Below the pieces are notes generated by a model that saw nothing but the letters and a program-made list of their open reading frames with translations, ran no database searches and had not been told where the DNA came from. From Candidatus Aenigmatarchaeota archaeon (GTDB lineage: Archaea; Aenigmatarchaeota; Aenigmatarchaeia; CG10238-14; SCSR01): a stretch of DNA of 48,572 bases. This document shows, in pieces, positions 1 to 9,050 of this stretch; position 1 is the first letter of the stretch; every line of letters begins with the position of its first letter. The position numbers were made by a program, and so were the translations under genes. The DNA is taken from contig JACQIA010000013.1 of NCBI GenBank assembly GCA_016198705.1, positions 1-48,572 on the forward strand. Direction: 5' to 3'.

Positions 1-3000
1 ACATCAATCAATTCAACAGCAAGGTTCTATGAATTTACATTTACTGTATTGCCTGCTGGAGATTATCAAGTTAAAGGATTTGCTAATGATACGAGCAATG
101 CTGTAGCTAATACTGCATTCCAGAGTTACAGTATAAGTAAAAACACTTCTCTATCATTAACTTTAACAATTGATGGCACTGCTGGAGATGTCACAAAGAC
201 TTATCCGAATAATGTAGTTACGGTAGCATGCAGTGAAACCAACAATGGGGATACTGATGCAAGCTATGTTTGCAGTAGGGATAATGCAACATCGTTGGGA
301 ACAGGTTCGTCTGTATCTGTCGTTCAAGATTTGACAGCATCAGCCACAGCATACAGTTTCCAGTATAATATCACTCAGTCGACATTGCAGAATTATACGG
401 CACCTGTTAGTTTGACAAGGCAATTGACGGTTAACAAAGGAATATTGAATGATACTGGGTTGAATGCATCGCAGACTGTTACATATGAAACACAATCAAC
501 TGTTACTAGCGGTATAGCATCAACAACATTCAAGGGTGATGATGATGTCACGTATCAGTTGTGGAGAGGGAATAGTTTAGTTGATAACACATTACCATTA
601 TCGGAAGCACTAGTTCTTGGACAAGGAACTAATAATTACAAAGTAAACACAACTGTTGGTGCATTTACCAATTGGACTGCAAATGCTTCGATTAACACTA
701 CAACTGTTACTGTAAATGCAAAGACTGTGCAGGTGAGCTTGAATGGAATCAACAATATCACTTATCCGAATACTAATGTTACAATCAATTGCGGTGCTGC
801 TACTATTGCCAGCACAGCCAATACATGTGTACTGTTAAGAAATGGAACCGATGTAACATCAGCAAGTAATAATACTGTAATGGATCTGGCTGCTGGGCTT
901 TGGAATATCACAGTAACTGGCACTGCTGGTTCTGGCAATTATTCTGCAAATACAACTGGACTAACTTCATTCTTCAATATTGCCAAGAATACTACACGAG
1001 TTACACTATCGATATCGCCTTCATCACCAGTAACATATCTAACATCAACGACTGCTACAGGTAGTGAAGCAAACAAGGGTGATTCAGATGTTACCTACAG
1101 GCTGTACAGAGAATCAGGAAATGATACTGGAGCTGCATCTGAGACTATAACACTTGGTGCTGGGACACATCTGTATAGATTTAATGCCACTAGTGGAAGC
1201 AACTGGAGCGTGAATGCTACTGGTGAAACACTAACGTTGACAGTGAATCAAGGTGCTTCTGACATAGCTTTGTATTTGAATGGTACAAGAGCAGACAAAA
1301 CTTATGCCCAGTACCAATTTGCAAATTTCACTGCACAATTATTAAATGCAACTGGCAAAACTATATCCTTAACTTCGAACATGACAGGCTTCGGAATTCT
1401 ATCAGGAAGCAGTTCAATAATTCTTAACACAACAAACCTCACCCAGAATGGGACTTTCAACATGACCGCTTATTGGAGCGGGGATGCGAATTTCACCTCG
1501 GATAGCGAAACATGGTATGCAACATCATCCCCACTCACATTAACAGCATCTTTAAACAGCTTATCACCGACTTCGATAAACCAAGCAGAAACATCTACCG
1601 CTAAAGCAGGCTGCTCGGTTACTGGAAACAGTATAACCAATGTATACATTGAACTGCAGGCAGATGGAGCGCCAATACAAACCACAGCCGGAGGCAATCT
1701 GCGCGTAAATGGGAGTAATGCCGTATCTGCAGGTTCGTTGGCCGATGGAGGGGTGGTTAACGCAACGTGGACAATAACAGGAAATAATGCTGGGAGCTAT
1801 TCTATAAGAACTAAATGCAATTCAACAGAAGCAGGCGATGCAAACTCTGGAACAAGTACTTTAACTGTAGTAGATGTCACATTGCCAAGCGCTTCCAATG
1901 CATTGAATTCCACACCATCAACCTACAATCCTAATGTCAAATCTCATTTCAATATCACTTGGACAGATGATGTTGGGATTAGCAAAGTATTCTTAGAAAG
2001 CAACTATACTGGAACGGCGAGAAATTACACCATGAACAGAATACCGTCAACAAATGTTTATAACTATAACGAAACGCTGCCTGCAGGGGGCTTCTATTGG
2101 AAATCTTATGCAAATGATACAGCCAACAATATGGTAGCAAGCAGCACAATTACTTTTATAATAAGCAAAGACATGCCAATGATTGTTCCAGTATTTAACA
2201 ATAGAACCGAACGACACGGAGAGGAATTTAACGCGAGCAATACAAGCCACAACTTTTACGAATTTGGAGAATCCTTCGACAAAGGAATTATACTTAACCT
2301 TACAGCAAACATAAGCGTATCATCATTAGAATTGAGGTTGTCTGCAAACTACACTGGTGTGAACCAAGACATCGCCACAGGAACTGGCGTGGTAACAAAC
2401 CTTACGGACACCGGCAACCTGCAACTAGGGGTTTACAATGTTACAGCATATTACACAGGAGGCAATTCGAACTATTCGGCTGTTAGCAATGCATTCTTCC
2501 TCTTCGTCCATAGTAAATATACAAACCAAACAATAAACTTCACGGCATTTGTTCCAACATTCGTAAATGCTTCAGTAGCGAACGTAACATTCAGCTTTGT
2601 CACAAACTCAACTATAACTTTGGCAGGTGTAAATACTACCATCGAAAAGGTAAATCCGGTTCATACAGAGATACCACATGTTGCTATTGGAAGGTATGTT
2701 TTATTGAATGCGTCAGAAGATCTAAGAAATACATTATCCTACTATATATTCAATATTTCTTATTTAGAGTCAGAGGTGCCTGCAGATGTGGATGAAAGCA
2801 CTTTGAGACTGTATTTCTTTAATGGGACAGGTTGGATGAGATTTGCTTCGGCGGGCGATGGTGTTGATACAGCTAACAATGTTGTGTATGGAAACATCAC
2901 TCACTTCAGTGAATTTGGCGTAGGTGGTCTGAAAGCTACGGGGCAATCCTGCACTGCTGGTTCAGACTGTGCTACTGGAATTTGTTGCTCTAGTATTTGC

Positions 3001-4131
3001 TCTGCTAGTTGTGGTGCAACGACTACAACAACTCCTCCTTCAACAGGCGGTGGAGGAACTACTCCAATTTCTCCAGGAGGCCCAGTAATTATCTTACCTA
3101 AAGGAATAATATCAGTCGCCAAAACTCCTATACTGGTAAGTGTTGGCACTGGGGACAGTAACATTGTAAATATAAAAATCAAAAATACAGGTACCACCAC
3201 GTTGCACAACTTAAGATTGAGTGCTCTTGGTGAAGCAAACAGTTGGATTAGTGTTTCTCCAGAAAGGGTTAACTTACTTACAAATGAAGCTGCAACCTTT
3301 ACATTAGCAATCAGCATTCCTGCAACAGTCACATCCCAAGATTATCAAGTTGAAATGGATATCAATAGTGATGAAATAAACGATAAGTCAACATTCATTC
3401 TACGAGTTGTTAGCTTTTCATCACATCAAGAAAGACCATTGATAACCAGAACTGCGGAGATAGATCTGGAGGCAGTAGAAACTGCAGTGACTATAAAAAT
3501 AATAAATCCAACTAGAAGCTATGCTGTTGTACAGATTACAGAAGCTATAGATAAACAGATAGCCAAAAGTGCAGATGACATAAACTTCATAACCAAACCT
3601 ACAAGTATTCTGGAAAAAGATCCGCAAGTATTATGGAATGTAAAAGACATAAAAGCGGGGGAGACTAGGACAATATTTTACACCGCTTCTAAAATACCAA
3701 GTTTTTCAGAATTGGTGTTCTGGCCATTCGATGAAATAACTTTGATAAAGGAGAGATTTCCGAAAGGGATGAAGGTTGTGCGGGTTTTGACGCCAACGAT
3801 GTATGGAAACAAAGATATATTGAAAATTACTGTGCAAAATGAAGATGTAGATTCGCATACACTTAAAATTATGCCAGAATTTCCAGAAGATTGGACTGTA
3901 GAGCCGAAAGATATTGAAGAGGTGTTGCCAAGTAAGAAACAGAAAGAGTATACTTTGACGCTGGATTCTAGTAGAGCTAAACTTGGAAGTTACATAATAC
4001 AAATAACATTTGTTTGGGATGGTGCAGAAATTATCAAGGAGTATTCAATAACCAATAAATCTATTTTTGACAGAATAGTTGATCTTATAGTGTCTTTGGG
4101 GAACTATTTGAAACAATTGTTAGGCTTGTAA
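1..4131 (+). CDS. Large surface/S-layer-like glycoprotein with tandem Ig-like domains, PGF-pre-PGF-like domain, Cys-rich hinge and C-terminal NEW1/CARDB-like domains; 5' truncated by window edge
   Basis: The track ORF starts at a TTG at 49, but the frame is open back to base 1 (TSINSTARFYEFTFTV-LPAGDYQ...). Dozens of N-X-S/T sequons; repeated Y..N..VT / NYT-A / NWS-N units; CTAGSDCATGICCSSICSASCG followed by a T/P/G linker. Confidence 0.85.
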   Translation, partial: TSINSTARFYEFTFTVLPAGDYQVKGFANDTSNAVANTAFQSYSISKNTSLSLTLTIDGTAGDVTKTYPNNVVTVACSETNNGDTDASYVCSRDNATSLGTGSSVSVVQDLTASATAYSFQYNITQSTLQNYTAPVSLTRQLTVNKGILNDTGLNASQTVTYETQSTVTSGIASTTFKGDDDVTYQLWRGNSLVDNTLPLSEALVLGQGTNNYKVNTTVGAFTNWTANASINTTTVTVNAKTVQVSLNGINNITYPNTNVTINCGAATIASTANTCVLLRNGTDVTSASNNTVMDLAAGLWNITVTGTAGSGNYSANTTGLTSFFNIAKNTTRVTLSISPSSPVTYLTSTTATGSEANKGDSDVTYRLYRESGNDTGAASETITLGAGTHLYRFNATSGSNWSVNATGETLTLTVNQGASDIALYLNGTRADKTYAQYQFANFTAQLLNATGKTISLTSNMTGFGILSGSSSIILNTTNLTQNGTFNMTAYWSGDANFTSDSETWYATSSPLTLTASLNSLSPTSINQAETSTAKAGCSVTGNSITNVYIELQADGAPIQTTAGGNLRVNGSNAVSAGSLADGGVVNATWTITGNNAGSYSIRTKCNSTEAGDANSGTSTLTVVDVTLPSASNALNSTPSTYNPNVKSHFNITWTDDVGISKVFLESNYTGTARNYTMNRIPSTNVYNYNETLPAGGFYWKSYANDTANNMVASSTITFIISKDMPMIVPVFNNRTERHGEEFNASNTSHNFYEFGESFDKGIILNLTANISVSSLELRLSANYTGVNQDIATGTGVVTNLTDTGNLQLGVYNVTAYYTGGNSNYSAVSNAFFLFVHSKYTNQTINFTAFVPTFVNASVANVTFSFVTNSTITLAGVNTTIEKVNPVHTEIPHVAIGRYVLLNASEDLRNTLSYYIFNISYLESEVPADVDESTLRLYFFNGTGWMRFASAGDGVDTANNVVYGNITHFSEFGVGGLKATGQSCTAGSDCATGICCSSICSASCGATTTTTPPSTGGGGTTPISPGGPVIILPKGIISVAKTPILVSVGTGDSNIVNIKIKNTGTTTLHNLRLSALGEANSWISVSPERVNLLTNEAATFTLAISIPATVTSQDYQVEMDINSDEINDKSTFILRVVSFSSHQERPLITRTAEIDLEAVETAVTIKIINPTRSYAVVQITEAIDKQIAKSADDINFITKPTSILEKDPQVLWNVKDIKAGETRTIFYTASKIPSFSELVFWPFDEITLIKERFPKGMKVVRVLTPTMYGNKDILKITVQNEDVDSHTLKIMPEFPEDWTVEPKDIEEVLPSKKQKEYTLTLDSSRAKLGSYIIQITFVWDGAEIIKEYSITNKSIFDRIVDLIVSLGNYLKQLLGL

Positions 4132-4138
4132 ATAAAAG

Positions 4139-5446
4139 ATGGTTTATATTCGCTGCATAAATGTGAAAATAACAAATAGTATTTTTCTACTAGTTTTTTT
4201 ACTGAGTTTATCATTAACAGAAGCTCAGGAGACACAACGAGGAGTAATCTATACTCTGACTGCTTCTCCTCATGAGCCTATAGTGTTCGAGGACTTAGCA
4301 CTATCGATGGGTGTGAATAATCCTGATACTAACACACAAAATTACAAGTTGAAATTGATAATAACAAAAGGAGGGCAGGTAAAGCACCAAGAAGAATTTA
4401 CATTCAGTCTTAAACCTGGCAATGGTATAACCTTTTCCCCTACATATGTTCCTGATGACATAGGTGATTTTGAAATTATAGCCAAACTTTATGATTCACT
4501 AGAAGTTGAACTAAGAGATCTCAAAGTTATTACAGTAAGCGTAATCAGTGAAATAGGACCGTTTGATTTGGATGTTGATGTGGCTTCAAATGTTATCAGG
4601 CCTGCCACAAAGGTGCCTGTCATCTTAAGTCTAGCGAATATGGGGGATAAAGCTACGGATGTGCAAGTAAAGCTTGAGATGCCATGCGAAAATCAACCGC
4701 CCATAACCCAAGATTTCTTTATTTTCCTGTGGGCAGGAGCTGTGGTAGACAGAACTATTGCAATGGATACTTGCAATGAAGTTGGCCTGCATGAAATTTT
4801 GGCTTCGATAATACTTTTTAACAAAACATGGATTTCTTCGCTAGACCAATTTTTCATAAATGAAACTTTCATAGAATTGTTGTTTGATTTGCCTGAAGTT
4901 ATACAAGTCAAGGCTGGACAGTCAAAAATTATCGACTTAACTGTTAAGAATACAGGGAATATAATAATAAGAAATTTGAAACTGCTTATACCTAGAATTC
5001 CTCCACAATGGGTAAAAATTACTCCCAACAATATAATAGAGACTGAACCGGAAGAAACGGTGCTATTTTTGATAAACATCACCATCCCTTCAAATATAAC
5101 TTCTTCAAAGTTTCCTATAGGAATTTCTGCTGCGGCAGATGAAACGCTTACGAGAAAAGAGGCTACGTTCGAAGTGCTTGCCTTAGAAGGAAAAGTGACC
5201 ACAGAAATTTCACCGGTTGTAGAGGAAAAACCTAAACCAGAATTTCCTAAATTACAATTACCAGAAATACCTCCTTCTGCAATCTTAATTGGTGGTGGAA
5301 TAATCTCTTTTGTTGCAATCGGTATAAGATTAAGAAAACATATGAAGGCTAGGTCACAGGTGGTAAAACCAGTACCTCAGGAAAGGGCTGTTATTTTATC
5401 CAAACTAAAAACTACTATTGAGAAGAAACGTAAAAATAGACAGTAA
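4139..5446 (+). CDS. Secreted/membrane-anchored surface protein with beta-sandwich (COG1470-like) domains and C-terminal TM helix
   Basis: N-terminal signal peptide (IFLLVFLLSLSLTEAQ), repeated 'VKNTGNIIIRNLKL' type domain, C-terminal TM ILIGGGIISFVAIGI followed by basic tail. Confidence 0.75.
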   Translation: MVYIRCINVKITNSIFLLVFLLSLSLTEAQETQRGVIYTLTASPHEPIVFEDLALSMGVNNPDTNTQNYKLKLIITKGGQVKHQEEFTFSLKPGNGITFSPTYVPDDIGDFEIIAKLYDSLEVELRDLKVITVSVISEIGPFDLDVDVASNVIRPATKVPVILSLANMGDKATDVQVKLEMPCENQPPITQDFFIFLWAGAVVDRTIAMDTCNEVGLHEILASIILFNKTWISSLDQFFINETFIELLFDLPEVIQVKAGQSKIIDLTVKNTGNIIIRNLKLLIPRIPPQWVKITPNNIIETEPEETVLFLINITIPSNITSSKFPIGISAAADETLTRKEATFEVLALEGKVTTEISPVVEEKPKPEFPKLQLPEIPPSAILIGGGIISFVAIGIRLRKHMKARSQVVKPVPQERAVILSKLKTTIEKKRKNRQ

Positions 5447-5487
5447 TTAGTTTTTATTGTTTCAAAAACTAAATAAATTTAGTAGAT

Positions 5488-6426
5488 ATGGCTAAAGTTA
5501 TAGGAATCCTGTCTGGTAAAGGCGGCGTAGGAAAGACTACACTGGTTTCAAATCTTGCAGCATCTTTGACGAAAAATTTCAATAAAAATGTTCTAGTTTT
5601 TGATACCAACATAAATACATCCCATTTGGGATTGCATTTGGGAATGTACGAAGATTTGCCAGTCACCTTAAGGGAGGTTTTGAGAAGAAAGACGTCGATA
5701 ATGCACGCTGTGTATACACATCCAAATACAGGAATAAGACTAGTGCCAGCTCCGTTGAGCGGTGATGGCATTAATCTAACAAAAGAAAAATGCTGCAGGT
5801 TGGTTAATCAGCTAAAAAATAGCTATGATATGGTGATTCTTGATTGTCCCCCTGGGTTAGGCAAGGAAACAATAGTTGCTATATCTGCGATTGATGAGGC
5901 TATTATCATAACAACTCCAGATATACCAGCTGTGACGGATGCATTGAAGACAGTTGAAATACTGAACAGGATTGGAAAGAAGACATTGGGAATTGTCGTA
6001 AACAGGAGTAGGAATGAAAAATACGAACTCCAACCTCAAGAAATAAGTTCTACTTGCAAATGCGATGTGATTGCAACAATACCAGAAGACAGAAAAATTC
6101 TAAGATCCATATCAAAGGGTATGCCGGCTGTTCTTTTGTATCCACATTCACCTGCTAGCAATTCTGTGAAGAAATTGGCAGCTAAACTTCTGGGAAAAAG
6201 TTATAAAGAACCATCGTTTTTTGATAAATTGAAGCGCTTATTAGGCAGGAATGAGGAAGGTGATACAAAAATTGTTATCAAAGAACAAGAGCAAGCAGTA
6301 TCTAAAGAGGCAGAAATCAGAGATGTGAAGAAATTGAAGGAAGGTCTGACGAAAGAGGTTAAAGAAGAGCTCAAGAGAGAGATTGTGGAAATGGTAAAGA
6401 AGAAACTGAAAGAAAAGGTTGTATGA
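5488..6426 (+). CDS. minD: MinD/ParA-family ATPase with charged coiled-coil C-terminal extension
   Basis: Deviant Walker A GKGGVGKTT, VLDCPPGLG motif; C-terminal EVKEELKREIVEMVKKKLKEK. Confidence 0.85.
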   Translation: MAKVIGILSGKGGVGKTTLVSNLAASLTKNFNKNVLVFDTNINTSHLGLHLGMYEDLPVTLREVLRRKTSIMHAVYTHPNTGIRLVPAPLSGDGINLTKEKCCRLVNQLKNSYDMVILDCPPGLGKETIVAISAIDEAIIITTPDIPAVTDALKTVEILNRIGKKTLGIVVNRSRNEKYELQPQEISSTCKCDVIATIPEDRKILRSISKGMPAVLLYPHSPASNSVKKLAAKLLGKSYKEPSFFDKLKRLLGRNEEGDTKIVIKEQEQAVSKEAEIRDVKKLKEGLTKEVKEELKREIVEMVKKKLKEKVV

Positions 6427-6803
6427 TGACTAAGACTGAAGAATTGGGTATAGACGAAAAATTTATTGATAGTATAGTTGACGAAGTTTTAAGATCGAAA
6501 GATCTAGGTGTGCAGGAAATATCGGAAGGATATGTGAGTGATCCGAATTTAAAAAAGGAGATTTCAAAATTAAAAGCAAAAATTGTTGCCCTAGAGAACA
6601 AGTTAGGAAATTATGCCAACAATTATAAGATAAGTACTGTAGAAATCGATAGGCAAATGACTGAACAACGTGAAGATTTGGTCAATGAACTGGAAAAGCA
6701 AGTGGTAGAGTTACGCGGGCAGATAGAAGATTTAAGAACGGCAATGGTGAGATTAGGCAGTGAAGTAAGACGCATAAAAGATAGTTTTTCCCCTTCTAGG
6801 TAA
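6423..6803 (+). CDS. Small coiled-coil protein, translationally coupled to MinD-like ATPase
   Basis: ATGATG overlap with the preceding stop; heptad-rich KKEISKLKAKIVALENKL and EKQVVELRGQIEDLRTAM. Confidence 0.65.
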   Translation: MMTKTEELGIDEKFIDSIVDEVLRSKDLGVQEISEGYVSDPNLKKEISKLKAKIVALENKLGNYANNYKISTVEIDRQMTEQREDLVNELEKQVVELRGQIEDLRTAMVRLGSEVRRIKDSFSPSR

Positions 6804-6852
6804 AATTATTCATCATAAAAGAAATATAAACATTTAATGCGATTGTTAATTA

Positions 6853-7014
6853 ATGAACTGCTATATCTGTAATTTAACTACAAATAGAAAATGTGAAAAA
6901 TGTAAGAAAGATACGTGTGACTTGCACTTATTAAAGAGAAGGAAACTTATATTTTTTACGCAGAAATATTGTCAGCATTGCTTCTATGACACTGCAAAGA
7001 AGTCTGTGTTTTAA
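6853..7014 (+). CDS. Small zinc-finger protein (53 aa), not in supplied ORF track
   Basis: Translation MNCYICNLTTNRKCEKCKKDTCDLHLLKRRKLIFFTQKYCQHCFYDTAKKSVF; paired CxxC/CxxC motifs. Confidence 0.7.
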   Translation: MNCYICNLTTNRKCEKCKKDTCDLHLLKRRKLIFFTQKYCQHCFYDTAKKSVF

Positions 7015-7035
7015 AAAATTGTAAAATTGTTGACC

Positions 7036-7113
7036 ATGGAAATACCTTATTATAAGCAGTCGACTATTTTTACTTGTGCACTAGCATGTTTGAGAAAAGG
7101 TGAAAGGAAATGA
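7036..7113 (+). pseudogene. Short ORF resembling the N-terminus of C39-like cysteine peptidases; likely truncated remnant
   Basis: MEIPYYKQSTIFTCALACLRKGERK; 'PYYKQS..-TC-A-ACL' resembles peptidase_C39-like N-termini but ends after 25 aa, with an ATGA overlap to the next ORF. Confidence 0.35.
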
Positions 7114-7383
7114 AAACAAAAGAAGAGATAGAAGAAAAGGCTGTTAATTATATAACTGCGTATGGTGGGAATATGCTCACAGCGGGACCTACTTTTTTGA
7201 TGGGAAAAAAATGTGTGGATTGTGCCTATCTTCTACGGTCCCTTATTTGATGAGCTTCCGTTAGACGAGATGGAATTTAATGAAGAAGGTGATTTGATAT
7301 ACGCTCCTTCTAGGCAAAAATTGTCAGAACTAATAAGACTCAGATTTAATAATACAAAAAGGTTGAGGCTGAGTTGTAATTAA
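7110..7383 (+). pseudogene. Uncharacterised ~90 aa ORF disrupted by a +1 frameshift at a 7-A homopolymer (7205-7211)
   Basis: Removing one A gives MKTKEEIEEKAVNYITAYGGNMLTAGPTFLMGKNVWIVPIFYGPLFDELPLDEMEFNEEGDLIYAPSRQKLSELIRLRFNNTKRLRLSCN; total length is 3n+1. Confidence 0.55.
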
Positions 7384-7390
7384 AAGGTAA

Positions 7391-7444
7391 GAAAAATATT
7401 GCCAGCACTGCTTTTACGATACTGCGAAGCAGTCTTTATTTTAG
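7391..7444 (+). pseudogene. Duplicated C-terminal tail of the zinc-finger ORF at 6853
   Basis: Encodes (E)KYCQHCFYDTAKQSLF* versus KYCQHCFYDTAKKSVF* at 6967-7014; most differences are synonymous. Confidence 0.7.
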
Positions 7445-8127
7445 AATTCAATAAATTTTGCTACTTTATTCGATCTTTTAATTGTTACAATATCTTTAGG
7501 ATTTAGGCTTATCAATTTTTCATCATTATCAGCAGCAAGCCATGCATTATCTCTAATAATTCTAATTTTTATCCTTGCATTCTCAGTGGCAATGAAAGTT
7601 TTAAGTTTTTTGTTATGAAGGTTGTTAAACGAAATGCCTATGCCTCTAGCAAATATTTTGCCGCCGACTGAAGAAAAATATGCTGAAGAGCCGAATGGTG
7701 TTGATATCACTACACCGTCACCAATCAGGGTTTCAAATATTTTGCCATTAACAGATAAAGAAAATCTTACTGCCCGTATAGGAATTTTTGTATGCAACTG
7801 TATTTCATTCAACGCAACCAACTTTTTGCCGTTGACTTCAGCTTCTAGTTTCATTTCTTTCTTGATTTTAAATTTGCCGGATTTGATTTTTGGCAGAATT
7901 GATTTCAAACTCCCAAAAGTGTAATCGCATTTTCTGCATATCTCGGTCTTTTTGATAATCAATTTTGGTATTGATGAATAGCGCCTTTCTGTGAATAGAA
8001 CACTACCGTCTCCGCCGTATACCAAGATAAAATCAGGATTTTTGTTGACGATCGAAAAACCGTACTTCTTCAATAATCTCCTTAATTTCTGTGTGCTGTG
8101 CAAAGAAGATATCAAGACTTTTTCCAT
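7441..8127 (-). CDS. nadK: NAD(+)/ATP-NAD kinase
   Basis: VYGGDGSVLFTERR (GGDG) and TPFGSSAYFSSVGG motifs characteristic of NAD kinases. Confidence 0.75.
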   Translation of the reverse strand: MEKVLISSLHSTQKLRRLLKKYGFSIVNKNPDFILVYGGDGSVLFTERRYSSIPKLIIKKTEICRKCDYTFGSLKSILPKIKSGKFKIKKEMKLEAEVNGKKLVALNEIQLHTKIPIRAVRFSLSVNGKIFETLIGDGVVISTPFGSSAYFSSVGGKIFARGIGISFNNLHNKKLKTFIATENARIKIRIIRDNAWLAADNDEKLISLNPKDIVTIKRSNKVAKFIEF

Positions 8128-8164
8128 AGGTTAATTTTATTACTTTAATGAATTAATAAACTAT

Positions 8165-8431
8165 ATGGTTGATGATCTGCTGTTCTTTACTGGAATAGAA
8201 TGTACCCATTGTCATGAAATGGAGCCTTTGGTGCAGAAGTTGGAGAAGGAAGAGGGCGTTAAGTTGAAAAAGTTGGAAGTCTGGCATAATGCAGAAAATG
8301 CAAAGATACTGCAAAGCTTGGATAAAGGGTATTGTGGTGGTATACCTTTTTTCTATAACAAAAAAACTGGTAAGTGGATATGTGGAGCTGTTCCTTATGA
8401 GAGATTGAAATCATGGGCGTTGGGTAAATGA
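8165..8431 (+). CDS. Thioredoxin-like protein (CTHC active site)
   Basis: FFTGIECTHCHEMEP, GIPFFYNKKTGKWICG with conserved IP loop. Confidence 0.6.
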   Translation: MVDDLLFFTGIECTHCHEMEPLVQKLEKEEGVKLKKLEVWHNAENAKILQSLDKGYCGGIPFFYNKKTGKWICGAVPYERLKSWALGK

Positions 8432-8523
8432 AGGTTGATAAGTGTCCTAACTGCAAGGGGAAGTTGAACCATGGATGTTGTGATAATTGCGGGATTTGTG
8501 TTGGCCCGCCACTAAAGTCATAA
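8428..8523 (+). CDS. Small zinc-ribbon microprotein (31 aa), coupled to thioredoxin-like gene
   Basis: ATGA overlap; MKVDKCPNCKGKLNHGCCDNCGICVGPPLKS with CPNC...CDNC. Confidence 0.6.
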   Translation: MKVDKCPNCKGKLNHGCCDNCGICVGPPLKS

Positions 8524-8530
8524 TTTTATG

Positions 8531-8797
8531 TTAATAATATTTCTCTATTCCGCTTCTAGTATCAATTTTCTCAATCTTAATTAATTTCTTCGCAAAATCT
8601 ACAACAAAAAGTGCTCTATAATCACCTATTCGAACTCTGTAAACATTTTCTCGACCACGCATTTTAGCAATATCTAACAATTGAGGATTTATTGACAGTA
8701 GATCTAATTTTCCCACAACCTTCATTTGTCTATCTCTAGGTATCCTTTTTATATATTTCTTCACAGAATCAGAATAAATTAAAGTAAAACCTTTCAT
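8531..8797 (-). CDS. RelE/ParE-family toxin
   Basis: KKYIKRIPRDRQMKVVGKL...YRVRIGDYRALFVVDFAKKLIKIEKIDTR, typical RelE fold signature. Confidence 0.8.
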   Translation of the reverse strand: MKGFTLIYSDSVKKYIKRIPRDRQMKVVGKLDLLSINPQLLDIAKMRGRENVYRVRIGDYRALFVVDFAKKLIKIEKIDTRSGIEKYY

Positions 8798-9006
8798 TTA
8801 ATGCCCAATTCTTTTTTCAACTGCTCTGCGGTAACGTATTTTCCCTTTCTTATTTCTTCTTCAGATTTTTTTATTGCTCTTAAATCAGATTTAGTTAGTA
8901 TTTCAACCGGTACAGCTCTTTCAACTCTGCTTAATCTTTTATCCATTTCTTTGATTTCTTTCAGTAGTTCTTTTATCATGCCTGCTTCCTTAGGTTTGAA
9001 TTTCAT
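8794..9006 (-). CDS. RelB-type antitoxin; start trimmed to internal ATG (MKFKPKEAG...)
   Basis: Immediately upstream of the RelE toxin with 4-nt overlap; acidic/basic short protein ending KSEEEIRKGKYVTAEQLKKELGIK. Confidence 0.65.
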   Translation of the reverse strand: MKFKPKEAGMIKELLKEIKEMDKRLSRVERAVPVEILTKSDLRAIKKSEEEIRKGKYVTAEQLKKELGIK

Positions 9007-9050
9007 AATTTTAATTGAACTTATTATATATTTAAATTTCTTGTTGAAAA

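Noticed and set aside
2901-3332. Minus-strand 143-aa ORF and other antisense ORFs inside the surface protein gene
   Set aside because: Low-complexity mirror translations of a strong coding frame; no recognisable motifs.
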